This document shows positions 21,625 through 33,942 of a stretch of 64,000 nucleotides of DNA, piece by piece. The stretch is from assembly GCA_002778195.1 (NCBI GenBank), contig PCDI01000001.1, forward strand, positions 4,303,869 through 4,367,868, in the 5' to 3' direction. The translations under genes and the position numbers were made by a program. The notes under the pieces were generated by a model that was not told the DNA's origin, searched no databases, and was given only the letters and a program-made list of their open reading frames with translations. The first letter of the stretch is position 1; the number at the start of each line of letters is the position of its first letter. The stretch comes from Raffaelea ambrosiae. Lineage: Eukaryota > Ascomycota > Sordariomycetes > Ophiostomatales > Ophiostomataceae.

Positions 21625-24057
21625 TTACCAGTTGCAGAACATGAACCGATGGTTGACGTACAGGTTGTACACGTTCAAGATGATGAGTGGTAGGGTTTGG
21701 TACCACTCGAGGCCGTGAATAATGCGGTAGGTGACAGCGGAGACCATGCCGCCAATGACGGCAATGGCCCAGAGCCAGCAGAGAATGCGCATGTTCCGGT
21801 ACTTGTTGCTCTTGTGGGCTTTGGCGTCCCCGGACGCGGCCCAGAGCAGCTCGATGCCGAAGATACGGTCCTTGATGGCAGTCAGGTAGGCGTAGGATTG
21901 GATGTGCATAATGTGCTGCACGTTCATGCCGTACTTGGCCTTGGCCCAGAAACGGAACACGACGAGGCCATAGACAATGGAGGGGATGGCAAAGGCCAGG
22001 TTGTAGTACTTGAACCACTCGGGGCGGAACCAGAGCAGCAGGATGCCGGGAATGGGCGAGATGAAGATGCCCAGCGACACGGCAGAATAGTAGAAGAAGC
22101 CTACACGGTTAGCGACCACATTGCGGTGATTGCACCAAGTCCACCCCCTGGTTTATTTGTCTTCTTTGGATGTTCGTCTTCTTTTTTTTTTTTTTTCGTC
22201 TTCCTTATTTTCTTCAGTTTGGCTCCCTCCTCTTCTTTCAACTTATACATACCACAGAGGTAGCAGATCTTCTGCATAATGGTCAGCTTCGACACCCAGA
22301 AATGCGAGTTGGTCAACAGCGTCGTGCTGCCGCGGGCCCAGCGCATTTGCTGCGAGAAGAACGAGCGCGGTGTCGGCGGGCAGACGCCAGTGGCCAGGCA
22401 CAGCGGCACGTACTTGACCTTCCAGCCACGATCGACAGCGCCAAATCTGGAGAGGTTAGCGACCGCAACTTATAACAGACACATGCCACACGACCAGGCG
22501 AGCAGCACCACTCACCCCGTGTGAACATCCTCGGAGAAGCCAATCTCGGCCGTGCCGCCGACATCGACGAGGGCGGCCCGGCGGTAGACCGCGTTGCTGC
22601 CCACGCAGATGGACGCGCCCCAGCGGTTGCGGTTGACCTGGACGACGCGGTAGAACAGCTCCTGCGTGGCGCCGGCGCCCTGCTCGACCCACGTCTGGTC
22701 GTCGCGCACGCGGAAGAACTGCGGCGACTGCACAATGGCCGTCTTGTCGTCGTCCAGGTGGACGGGCACGATCTCGCGCAAAAAGTCGGGCCGGGGGCAG
22801 AAGTCGGCGTCAAAGATGGCGAAAAAGTCGCCCGCCGTGCGCGCAAACGCCCAGCGCAGGTTGCCGGCCTTTTTGAGGCGCGGCCGGTCGTCGCGCACAA
22901 TGTAGTGGAAGCCGTACTGCGTGGCGAGGGCGTGCACGGCGTCCATGTTGCCGTCGTCCAGCACGTGCACGTGCAGCTTGCTGGCGGGCCAGTCGAGCCG
23001 CTGGATGTGGTTCCAGGTGTTGGCCAGGATCGCGAGGGGCTCGGCGCAGACGGGCAGGTAGATGTCGACCGTGGGCGTGGTGTCCAGCGCGGCCAGCGTG
23101 GTGCTCTGGTGGCGGGCGACCGTGTCCTGGTGGCTCTTGTAGTCCCAGTCCCGGCCGACGAGGCCGACCATGTACGAGATGAGCAGGTAGATGTCGACGA
23201 AGCCGACAAACACCGCATACCACACAAAGACGATGGAGCACAGCGCAAACAGCCACATGCCGGCCGACAGCGACAGGAACGAGAAGACGCCAAACACGTA
23301 CAGCGGGATCCGGTTCGTGTGCAGGTAGCTCAGCTTCTCCTCGTCCGTCGGGCACGTCGGCAGAATCAGCGGCGGCTCCTCCTTGGGGCAGTACGTCTCG
23401 CGCCAGAAATGGTGGATGCTGCCAAAGAAGCCGAGCTTCTTCTGTGTCTGGGCCGCCGCGTCGGCGCCACCGTCGACCGCATCCGCGGCACGCTTCTCGG
23501 CGTCGGTGATGGGACCGACATGCGCTCCGCCAGCCTCCAAGTCATGGCCCGCACCCGACGACAGGCTGATCTTCTCATTGAACGGATCAGCCCCGTCCGC
23601 CGCACCATCACGAGCAGGTGCGGGTGTCTGGCATACCAGAAAAGCACGGTCAGAAAGAACGACCAATGGACGTCGAGGCGAGCCTCATGGTAGCGAGGGG
23701 AACTTACAATGGAGAGGTCTCCTGCACCAGATGACGGCGGAAGAGGTGCCGGACGATGGCCGAGGGTCCGGGTGGCCGCCGAGTCAGATGCCTCTCCTGT
23801 TGCTGTTGGCGGTGCAGGCGCCGGGCGATGACCAAGCGTTGGCTCTGCCGCAGCAGGTACAGCGGACAGCTCTGGCTGTTGTCCTGTCAGTGGACGGTGC
23901 GTGGGAAAGTAGGGCATCGTGCATTCCGGGATCAACTTACCGTGGAGGACTCCGAGCTGGTCCGTGCCGGCGTGGCGGCCTGGGACGGGGTCCGGTCCAC
24001 GAACGGGTTGGAGCCAGCCGCCGAGGCAGCAGGCGAGGGCAGGTCCGGCGAGTGCAT
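21625..24057 (-). CDS. GT2 polysaccharide synthase, bacterial-cellulose-synthase-like
   Basis: Exons 24057-23941, 23875-23708, 23627-22516, 22446-22253, 22100-21625 give 688 residues. About 160 disordered Pro/Ala/Ser-rich residues precede two membrane helices. The cytosolic GT-A domain has DDGN at about 319, DAD at 368-370, SEDVHTG near 461 and QQMRW at 498-502, the D,D,D,QxxRW set of processive GT2 synthases (the second Q/R position is varied). Several C-terminal helices would form the export channel. Spacing resembles BcsA/cellulose-synthase-like enzymes more than chitin synthases. The product could be a beta-1,4 or mixed-linkage glucan, or another beta-glycan. The exon 1-2 acceptor was chosen on reading phase. 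Neighbours are a GH12 gene and UDP-glucose dehydrogenase. Confidence 0.9.
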
Positions 24058-25295
24058 CGTGAAAGACGCAGACGGGAGAGGAATGGATGCTTGAGGTAAG
24101 GACAGACGATGCAGCGACAGAAAGTGGCAGACAGGGACAAGATGTGCCTAGATATGACAAGACAGGACAAGCATTGACAAGAAATAACAAGACGTGGCAG
24201 TGGCGAGAACAATGAGAAGAAAAGAAAGACAAGGCGTTGGAATAAACAAACAGCCAGGGGGGGGGAGGAAGAGACGATGGCCGTGATATCTAGGTTAGAT
24301 ATCTATGGTCAGCAAGGGGGGGATCCGGATGCTTGCTTCTGATATTTTTGGAACTTTTCCTTCTTGACCTTTCTCTGTCCGGTCTTGAAAGACGTCTTCG
24401 TTTTCACGGACTTTCCCAGCAGGACACAGTTCGGGGACGTTGGTGGTGGCTTCTATCCACCGTCTATTATAGCGGGAGGACATGCCGGGGACCAACCTTC
24501 CTTGGCCCGTTCACTTTTTCTTTTTCTCTTATTGTTTCTTGGCCACATTTCGGGATCGAGCGTGTTCGCCCTTCCCGTTCTCTCTCTGTTCTAGCTGCGT
24601 TTCCTCTATTTTCCTCTGATTCTCCTTCGGCTTTCTCTACTTTCGTCTCATTTTTTTTTTTTTTAACCCTCTGTTCGGTCTAATATTAAGTGTGAGAACT
24701 GATATCATCACATCCAAGGAGAAGGGGGGCGCTCTAGCTCCGGCACGGACATGGACTGGCCTGTTTGGCTAATTTGGCTTGTTGATCCTCAGCACCCGCA
24801 TGAGCTGAAAAGCCTCGTAACCGACCGTGTGCTGCCATATCTGCCAATACTCTGCCATATGCATGGCCAGCGTATTGCACGGTGAGTGGTGCGCTGTGTG
24901 CGTGCGTGTGTGCGTGTGTTTACGAATCCTAGCCGAGTCGCACATACGAGTACGTCTGCAACCGAAAAGAAGCTTTGGGTCTAATGATGGGGCCAATCTA
25001 TCGGCGGATCAGCACTAGAGAAGGGGCAAGGGAAAAAGAGCTAGACAAGGGTTGGTTGTCGTATATCAGACTAGAGGCTCGAAAGACAGGACGGGGACAT
25101 AAAATAAAATAAAATAAAAAGGAACACGCACGATAGTGGACCCTGGCTCACGCATACACTTGGGACTAACAGCAGAAGCGACTAAGAGGGCCAAGGGGCC
25201 AAAAGAACCACTCGTAGGCGACTAACACGACTAACAGTCTAAAGAGGAAGAGGGACACAGACGAAGAAGACAGGAGCTCTACATAGCAAAACAAC
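24058..25295. other. GT2 upstream region and GH12 3' spacer
   Basis: The GT2 leader is pyrimidine-rich on its coding strand, with repeated CTTGTC words (24100-24200). No gene supported. Confidence 0.45.
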
Positions 25296-27110
25296 TCAGA
25301 AAGCAAAGACCAGGAGACAGCCCAGCCCGACAGCAAAGAGGTACAGCTGGCCTGCAGGGGGCATGCAGCTGTGGCGGCCCGCAGCTGCACTCGACGACGA
25401 GGAGCACTTGTCCGGCAGGGCGTCTACGTTCAGCAGTGGAGCTGTGCCGGCAATGAGCGTCATATCAAAGTCGCTTGCGGCTATGGTGACATTGCTGTCA
25501 GCGTAATAGGCCTCCGACCCGAACTCGACGATGCCAAGATAGGCGTCTTCAGCGATGAGGTCGTTGCGCCATAGATATTGCACCAACGGCGATACTTCTT
25601 GGAAGAAGGCTGTTTGATTGCTCTGGGCGACCCAGGTGTAGACGGTGGCACCGTTGGAGTTGGTGCCGACATAGAGGGTGCTAAAGAGGGAAAAGATCAG
25701 CCTTGCCCGGTTGGTGGTGCTTTTTTGGAGGGCTGGGTAGCTTCGGAGAGCTCTGGGCAGTTTTGGGAATGGTTCATGACGATTTGGGGGTTAGCGAGAA
25801 AGGCCGGCCACTTCTCGCTCGAACGGGCAACTGCAGAAGAGTGCCCGCCCGCCAGGAGGTGCCGACATCCTCGCCGAGAACGGAACTTTCCAACTGGCAA
25901 AGATCGCCCAGCCAAGAGATAGAGCGCGAGAAGACAGACGAGGGAGATAACGAGGCCTGAGCAGAAGAAGACAATGGGGGATCAACCATGAAAAACAGAA
26001 AGAAAAAAAAAAGACAGACGCAAAGATAGGCAGAAACGAAAAGAACCAGACGGAAAAAACACACAAAAATCAAACAAATCCACAACATGCACGGTACGTA
26101 CTAGTTCACACCGCCCAGGTCCTGCACAAAGCACGTCCTGTTTGTGCTGTAACCCAGCGGCCACGGGTCGCCCACGGAGCCGACCCAGATCATGATCTCA
26201 TAGGACGCCGTGGAGACGTTCTGGGCACGCTCGCTGTCCGCATCCAGGAACATGTCAAAGGCCACATTGGCCACCGTGCCCTGGGCGCCCAGGCCGGCGT
26301 CCAGGGTCCGGTGGGCGGGCGTGGCGTCGTTGCCCGCGCTGTACGACCACATCACATTGAGCTGCAGCGTGGTGATGTTGGACAGCTGGACCGGGATGTC
26401 CTCTGACTGGAAGACGACGTGGGGGTAGGAGTGCACCGAGCTACTATCGTCGGTCCAGGACCATGTGGCGTTGAACGACGGAGGATCGTTGTCGATCTGA
26501 GACAGATAGGGGTTAGCTCGGAATGGCTGTCGGGAGAGCGAAAGAAAAGACGAAAAAAAAGAAAATAAAAGACCCATTATCGAATCCCCCAAAACGACAG
26601 GGATCGACTAGTGGACCGGCCTGAGCGGTCCCCTGCAGGATATGGACAATGGCACACCTCTTTGGTGCCCAGAACGAACAAGACGAGAAAAAAAAAAACG
26701 AAAAAAAAAAAAAGAAAATCATGATGGACAAGCGAGGAAACGAGCTGGGCAATGTGCTCAGACACCAACGGAGACCACCACATACCTCCATGCATTGGAA
26801 CCCGTCGCCCACAGGATTCCACGCGTCCGAATTGTCTGCAAGAGGCGGTCTGTTAGCTCTGTCTAGTCTCTCTGCCGACCATTTTTTTTTCTTCTCTTTC
26901 GCTCTGGCAGAGCCGCCAGATGGGACCCGCCGGTCTTGGGCTCGGCCACGCGGCCAGCCAGTAGCAGAGGCTACAAAGCACCCAAACAGAGGAGGACCCA
27001 CAGCTGACACTGGCGTTTCTGGCTTCTGAGTAGCCGTTCAGGCCGCAGATCAGCGCATCGCGTGCGTGCGCATACCCAGCCCAGGCCGCCAGCAGCCAGG
27101 CCAGGACCAT
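25296..27110 (-). CDS. GH12 endo-beta-1,4-glucanase / xyloglucanase-like, GPI-type; N-terminal exon unresolved
   Basis: Firm exons: 26835-26786 (50 nt), 26496-26102, 25680-25296. A signal peptide (MVLAWLLAAWAGYAHA) starts at 27110, but the 3' end of that first exon is unclear, because the NLWG-type segment expected before DNSDAWN is not visible. GH12 marks: GDGFQCME, FNATWSWTDDSSSVHSYP, YEIMIWVG with the nucleophile Glu, LYVGTNSNGATVYTWVA, and IVEFGSEAYY with the acid/base Glu. It cleaves internal beta-1,4-glucan bonds outside the cell. Unlike classic secreted GH12, it ends in a Ser stretch and a hydrophobic tail (LYLFAVGLGCLLVFAF), predicting a GPI anchor. Introns are long (289 and 421 bp) and homopolymer-rich. 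It may be incomplete at the 5' end. Confidence 0.75.
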
Positions 27111-29397
27111 GGCCGGCGGGCGCCGCGGCCGACCACCACCTGTCGTGGACGGGCGAGGCAGCCACTCGGCCGCGGAGACGCTTCCAGAGTCCATTGGTTT
27201 TTTTTTTTGTTTTTTTTTTCCGGGAAATGAGAAGAAGAGGAGGGGTGTCGCTCTGGTGCTGTGCCGCAGCTGCAGCTGTGCCACCAGGGGGGGGGTGCCG
27301 CCGAAGTGGTGCGAGCTGTTGTTTTAGTGGTTGGCACTGTCGGCAGTGTCCACCGGATGGGTGACGTTGGCAGGGCGGCCAGGCAGGCCAGGCAGGCCAA
27401 CTCTAGGCTTGGGGCTGCTTTTCCAACCCTTTCCAGGGCCTTGTCCACGGCCGGACGGCGCTGGGGCTGTTGGCTGCTGGATTTTCCCCTTCTTTCCCCA
27501 GGCTGTTTCAGGGGGGGGGTCTTTAACGCCCTTTTTTTTTCGGCAGTTGTTTTTTTGTGTCTGTCTCTCCCTGGCGTGGCTTCTTTTTTTTTTGTTGGTT
27601 CCCGCTGTGGCCGTTCTGTCGGGAACGGGTTTCTCCAAAAATAAGGTTTCTCCTTTCTGTCGGTCGTGGCTTGCGGTCGACTCGTCTGAACGTTTCAATC
27701 GTCGTGTGGTTGGGATGAAGACAAAAGAGAGAATCCCGGGCTTCCAGAAACGGTCGATATGAGAAAACGATATATACCAGAGCTGTCTGGCGGACGCGCG
27801 TGCTCAGCCACGATGCCAACCCGGCGATCGTCGCGGATGGCAGGAACGGTAGGGAGAACGGTGCGAACAGGAAAACAGGAAAAGGGAGCACTCGAGAAAG
27901 AACAGGCTGTTGGCCCAACATGGAAACATGGACTCGGCTCGTGTTAGTCGGATTGTCGTCTGTGCGCCAGTGCCAGGTTTTCGCCGGACTGGCATCTCCC
28001 TGTCTTGGATCTTTCTTACTACTATGTAGTATGTATCTTTTTTTATCAGCTACGAGCCCTGTACATTAGCACGTACCAAACTTTGGGCTAGCTGAGACGG
28101 GAATCCTTGCATGCAGGGGTCTTTTGCGTGGTACTATCTCGGCGAGCTCTCGACTACATAGCAGTTGGTTGGCTTTGTTGTGTGTGTTGTAGAGCCAAAT
28201 GATAGCATGAGTGTGCCTGTGTGGTGGGCTATGGTGTACACCGTAGTGTCTGCCGCTTATCTGCCCTCTTCTTTCTTTGCTTGGTCCTTGCGAAAGACGA
28301 CTAGCTTCTTAGCCTCTGCATGGCATCGTCCGCAGTGAAGGATAGTACGACAGTCCGCGTCGGCTTGTGTGACGGTGTGGAGACCAGGGTATCGTTCAAC
28401 TACTATGTATTGCGCACGAACTTAGGTATGTTCACAGGCTTTTCTTCAGGTGCCTCTGGCTAGCACGAAAGGACGCAAGTCGCCGCCGGTCAGGCACCTC
28501 CGAGGCACAGGGTGAGACCTTGCCGGAGCGTTTCGTACGGGCAGGGAGAGAAACCCGTTGATCAGCATGGCGCGACCCCGAAAAGGGCCCTGTGAAGGAA
28601 GGATGTCGCCTTGTTCAGCGATCTGCGCGGACGGTCGCAATCAGAGCGCTCGCTTCATGGACCGGCAGGGCCTTGCTGTTTCGAGCAGGTCGGACAGCTT
28701 GCAACCGCATCTTGGCAGCTGGTGTTGGGAGAGCATGTAGAATAAGTCCTAGTTAGTATGTATCGCAAGTTGACGCGTACAGTGGCCTCCCAATGGGGAC
28801 GCTGGGGGCGGTGGGGACGGTGGCGCCGACACACAACCCCTGGGCCCTGCACGGGAAGCCTAAAAACGGCCATGCTGCCTCGGATGGGACGCCGGGACAG
28901 CGCACGACCCGCACCCTGGCCGCCCAGCTGTGGGTGTTCAGCCAACCGCACCGGCTGAGGGATCCCAGAAGCAGCGAAGCAGCTCTTTCCTGCCAGAAAG
29001 CGAAAACGAGAACAGGAGAATGCGATGCCAACCCGCACTGGGCGTCGACGGGGCGCTGTCAGACGGAGACGACGACTTCGGCGAGTCTGCCAGCGATCGC
29101 CATTTCCTTTTCGTCTCGCCTGCGTTTGTCCGCATCGGTCGCCGAGCACGTCGATCTTGATAAGGCCAGCCTGTGCTGCCCGTCGGGCCCCGTCTGAATC
29201 CTCGCTGAATCGTTCTTGGCCTTTGGCCGTATGCCTTTGTGGTCCGTATGGGGGCCTCGCTTTTTTTTTTTTTTTTTTTTTTTGAATATTTCTCGTGCAT
29301 ATCTTGTCGTTCTGCCTGCACGATCCTGCTCCCCAGCGAACGGCATTGCTGCTCACTTGTTGTTGCCTGCTCCTCAACTTATACACACACACACACC
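27111..29397. other. Intergenic region GH12 - UDP-glucose dehydrogenase
   Basis: 2.3 kb between divergent genes. Many G and T runs (for example 27191-27220 and 27510-27595) and a T23 tract at 29261-29283. Long open frames are low-complexity and carry no motif. No tRNA found. Confidence 0.45.
29261..29283. repeat. T23 homopolymer
   Basis: 23 consecutive T about 115 nt upstream of the UDP-glucose dehydrogenase ATG; it may act as a nucleosome-free promoter element. Confidence 0.85.
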
Positions 29398-31589
29398 ATG
29401 GCTGCCTCGTCCGCATTGCCTGCTCCTCTGGCCAGAGACGCCAGCTACGAGTCCATTGCCTCGGCCAAGTCGGACTCGTCGTCGTCGGACCGCGACCCGG
29501 ACACCGCGGCCACGTCTGTTGATCCCTCGAGCCAAAACTCGCCCGAGCTCAAGGCGGGTGCCGGGCCGGCCGCCACCAAGACCGTGTCCTTTGACGATCT
29601 GGACACCGTCCTGCACCCCCGCATCCGCAATGTCTGCTTTGTCGGCGCCGGCTTTGTCGGTGAGTAGACAGGAGGACATCTCGGCTTTCCTTTCTACGTA
29701 GCAGTCCACTCTAACACCCCCCCCCAGGCGGCCCCACGGCGGCGGTGATTGCCTTCCACAACCCCAGCATGGTGGTCAACGTGGTCGATCTCAACGCCGA
29801 TCGCATTGCCGCGTGGAACTCGCCGCATCTGCCCGTCCACGAGCAGGGCCTGCTCAAGGTCGTGCGCATCGGCCGCGAGGGCACCAAGGAAGCCTCCGTC
29901 TTCTCGCCCAATGCCAGCGAGCCCGTCGTCATCCCGGCCCGCCAGCCCAACCTCTTCTTCTCCACCGACGTCCGCCCGGCCATGGCCGAGGCCGACATCA
30001 TCTTCATCTGCGTCAACACGCCGACCAAGATGTACGGCCTCGGCGCCGGCGCCACCGCGGACCTGGGCACCCTGGAACTGGCCACCCGGTCCGTGGCCCA
30101 GCATGCCAAGCCGGGTGCCATTGTCGTCGAGAAGAGCACGGTCCCGTGCGGCACGGCCAGGATGATCCAAGATATTGTACGTTGTCATTTTTGTGTTTTT
30201 TTTTTCTTTTTTTTCCTTTTCTTTCTTTTTGAATGGTTGCTGGTTACATCCCTGTCTTCTCCAATTTTTCTCGTGAAAAAAGATCCACCATGATTGACAC
30301 GAAAAACCCCCCATTCCCTGCAGCTTTGCCAAGTCCGGCCGGACCTGTCCTTTGAGGTGCTCTCCAACCCCGAGTTCCTTGCCGAGGGCAGCGCCGTGCA
30401 GAACCTCATGCACCCCGACCGCGTGCTGATCGGCAGCAGCCGGTCGGCGGACGGGCTGCGCGCGGCGGCCGCGCTGAAGAGCGTGTACGCCGCCTGGGTG
30501 CCGCCGGCGCGCATCCTGACGGTCAACACCTTCAGCAGCGAGCTGACCAAGCTGATTGCCAACGCCATGCTGGCCCAGCGCATCAGCAGCATCAACGGCG
30601 TCAGCGCCCTGTGCGAGGAGCTCGGCGCCGACGTCGAGGAGGTCAGCCGCGCGCTGGGCGCCGACTCGCGCCTGGGGCCCAAGTTCCTCGAGGCCGGCGT
30701 CGGCTTCGGCGGCTCCTGCTTCGAGAAGGACATCCGCAACCTGGCCTGGCTGGCCTCGTCCCTCAACCTGCACGAGGTCGCTGCCTACTGGATGGACATC
30801 CTCGCCATCAACGAGTACCAGCGCGCCCGCTTCGCCCGCACCGTCCTGCGCTCGCTCAACAACACGCTGCGCGGCAAGAAGATCGCCGTCCTCGGCTTCG
30901 CCTTCAAGGACGGCACCAACGACACCCGCAACAGCGTCGCCGTCCACGTCATCGCCGAGCTCGCCGCCGAGCAGCCCGCCGAGATCGCCGTCTTCGACCC
31001 GGGCTGCGCCATCGCCGACATCGAGGACGAGATCCGCCGCGTCCTCGACACCAACGCCGACCGCTACATGCCCCGCATCAAGGTCCGCGCCCACTGGCGC
31101 GACGCCGTCGAGGGCGCCTCCGCCGTCTGCCTCCTCACCCCGTGGGCCGCCTTCCGCGGACGCCCCGGCAGCGGTGCCGCCGAAGCCCCAGAAGGCAAGT
31201 CTCCTCGGACCAGCAACAACAACAGCAGCCCCGCGCCCCGCCGCCGCGACAACCTGCACGAGGCCCTGGCCGCCTCCATGGCCGCCACGGGCGAGGGGGC
31301 GCTCAGCGAGCGCGACATCATCACGCTCGAGACCATCAAGGAGAGCCTCGACGAGACCGCCTCGGACGACCCGCTCGACCGCCTGCTGCCCCAGCCCGCC
31401 TGCCAGCCGGGCTGCCCAGCCTGCACCAGCAGCACGCTGGACACGCAGGCGGACGAGCCGGTGGACTGGGCCTTTGTCGCCAAGGTCATGATGCAGCCCA
31501 GCTGGGTCTTCAATGGCCGCAACGCCGTCGACGTGGACTACCTGCGCGAGCTGGGGTTCAAGGTCCACAGCATTGGCAAGGGATTCTGA
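29398..31589 (+). CDS. UDP-glucose 6-dehydrogenase
   Basis: Exons 29398-29659, 29728-30176, 30324-31589 give 658 residues. After about 75 disordered Ser/Asp-rich residues comes the NAD fold (FVGAGFVGGP, split by intron 1), then FICVNTPTK, EKSTVPCGTA, LSNPEFLAEG, NTFSSELTKLIANAMLAQR and GFGGSCFEKD with catalytic Cys369. The UDP-binding domain follows (AVLGFAFKDGTNDTRNS). About 90 low-complexity residues (528-616) are inserted before the last motif (PSWVFNGRN), making it longer than the usual 460-600. It converts UDP-glucose to UDP-glucuronate with 2 NAD+ in the cytosol. A glucan synthase and a glucanase lie within 10 kb, so it may feed a local polysaccharide pathway. Confidence 0.94.
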
Positions 31590-33942
31590 GACGGGATGCT
31601 TGCTAGTGGCCCTTGGAGATGCGGGCCTCACAGGCGTGCTCTCGTGGGACGAGGAGTTCGCATTGGGCAAAGGATGGTTTGCCTCTTTTTGTGTTTGTGT
31701 GTGTGTTTTTGTTTTCAGTCGCCCCTTTTCCCTGGCTGATGCGTGTCTGTGTTTGTCTTGGCTGTCTATCGTGCAATACCCGTAATTTTGATTTTATGAT
31801 AGTTGACTATTTTACCATTTTCGCATAGCAAGTTTGTACTGTCTGCCTCGTACGTTGCGTCCTCCCCTGTGGCCTGTCAGGCGAGTCCTTTGAAGCTGAA
31901 CGGCCGCCCCTTGGCGGCACTGGGGTCTACCGAGAACCAAACACCCGCACTTCCTTGGTCTTCGCATCTGGCACCAGATGCTCCGCTCCGCTGCATTTCA
32001 GCCCTCCCGAAAAGGACAAAAATAGGTCGCCAGCTTATGCAGGCGTACCATAGTAAAACGACGGGTTTCCTGGGCATACGTGGCTCTGAAAAGCCAACCT
32101 CTCATTTGCCATCCGTGAAAAAAAGCGATGTTCCGCGTAGACGTATGCTGTTCCAATTTTCGTCGTGTCCGCCGAGTTGCAGGGCATTGCAGGGCACCGA
32201 CATATACGAGTCGAAGATATTCAGCTTATCGCCAGGCTCGGCATACCCCCCACCTCTTTTTCCGTACAGGGGTCTCTGTGTGTGCACCCTTGCAGCACGC
32301 GTGTGTCTGACCAGGGGTCCGTCTGGGCAAGCTGGAGCGGGCTGTTTTGGTGCCTGTTCTTGGCCAATGAGTAGTCTGTGTAATGCTCCTCGCAGGATTC
32401 AAGCCAAGCCCAACATCGCCTGGATCGATCACAGATAGCAGCGGGTTCTCGTCATTGGATGCTTTCCACTGAAAGAAGTCGTGAAAAATGATGGCGAATT
32501 GCATTCCACGGTGTAAGCAGACATGGGCCTTGTCTGTTTTTTATTGTTTTTATCTTTTTTTTTTTATCGTTTTCGTGCGTCACCGAAAACAAAGCATTTG
32601 TGATGGATTAGAATAAGGTGCTGGTAAATATGACATGTATCTTACATTGTATGAGTTATCTCGCATTGTAGCAGTTATCTCACTCTGTCAATGGCCTTCT
32701 CTACCAGTGATCTTACGGCGCGTGCTGATCCCTATTTTGTGGTTGCGTGGGAGAGTCATATATCTACTTGCAAGTGTCGAAAGTCGGCGATATCGGGTGC
32801 TTCGGTATTTGCTCCAAATGGTTGTTGATACGGAAGCCCATCCTTGAGCTATCGTGCTTGAGCACTGTGGTTTCAAGAGGCTACTACTCTGGGCGTGAAT
32901 CCACAATCCCGTCTTGATATTTTCCACATCCGTGCCCGAGCCCTCAGACAGACGAGACACAGCATCGGCGGGTTGTATCGGGAGGCTCTGGTCACGTGGA
33001 TCTTACATCGCACTATCTTTCACGCACCTACAAGAAGTTTGAGCCATGACTGGTCATTGGGAATAAAGAATTGATATATATAGCTAAATGTCCCCATGCT
33101 ACGTTGCGCCTTGGTGTGCTATCCTTAGAGGGCAGTCTGGCAACGCCTTGACAAAGATTTGTGTAAACAACTGTAGGACTGCATCTACAACCTTGCCATT
33201 TTACGAAGAATAATGGTCTTTGCTTTGCAAATTTCTCTAAGTTTCTTATTCACCAACTCTTTATCTCCATCTTGTCCTTGTAAAATAGGGGTATCCAGCA
33301 TATTGTCCACTCTCCACCGGACGTATGATACTGGCCCAGGCTGTGATCTAGGGCAGCAAAGTGCGAGACGGTGAAACCAGGTCGACGATATTGTGGTTGC
33401 AAGGGCGCATACAAGCGAATGAAGAAATCGAAGAGATACAACTTGAACCAAAATACAAAGAAAAGAAGATCAAGAAGATCAAAAAAGACAATGAAAAGGG
33501 AAACAGAAAATTTTCTTTGTCTGCGCCCACAAGAATAATACAATACGTACAATTAATGCCCCAATCCCTTGTTCTTTCAAGTAATTGAACTTTTAATTGT
33601 CTAGGTCCGAAGGCCGTGAAGAACCATCGTCTGGGCCGAAAGTAGAGGACCATGCGCCTAATGTATCTATATCACAAAATGTTCAGTACTTTTACAGTTA
33701 TTCTTCCAGATGACCTCGGGATACTTTCTGGTTTTGGCTGAATCTAGGGCGAGCACTTCACTACATTGTACAGCTAGGGAAGAAACAACTACGTAGAATA
33801 GAATAGAACACGGGGTCGACCTGGGGCACCAGTTCTGTACTGTTTCAGCAGTGCTCAGATCTGGGAGAGGCACTTCTTCACTGGCCTGTCATGCCAGCCA
33901 ACCTCTTCTCCTTCATCTCTTTTCCCCATTTTTCTCTACTCT
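31590..33942. other. Intergenic region, AT-rich
   Basis: 2.35 kb between convergent genes. GC drops sharply from about 32.5 to 33.7 kb. Two GTTATCTC words lie 18 bp apart near 32655-32680. Open frames are short and motif-free; no RNA gene found. Confidence 0.45.

Noticed and set aside
28655..29416. 253-residue minus-strand open frame upstream of UDP-glucose dehydrogenase
   Set aside because: Contains a poly-Lys read from the T23 tract and low-complexity sequence; overlaps the real gene's start.
31803..32438. 211-residue plus-strand open frame past UDP-glucose dehydrogenase
   Set aside because: No motif, poor codon pattern, no matching splice extension.
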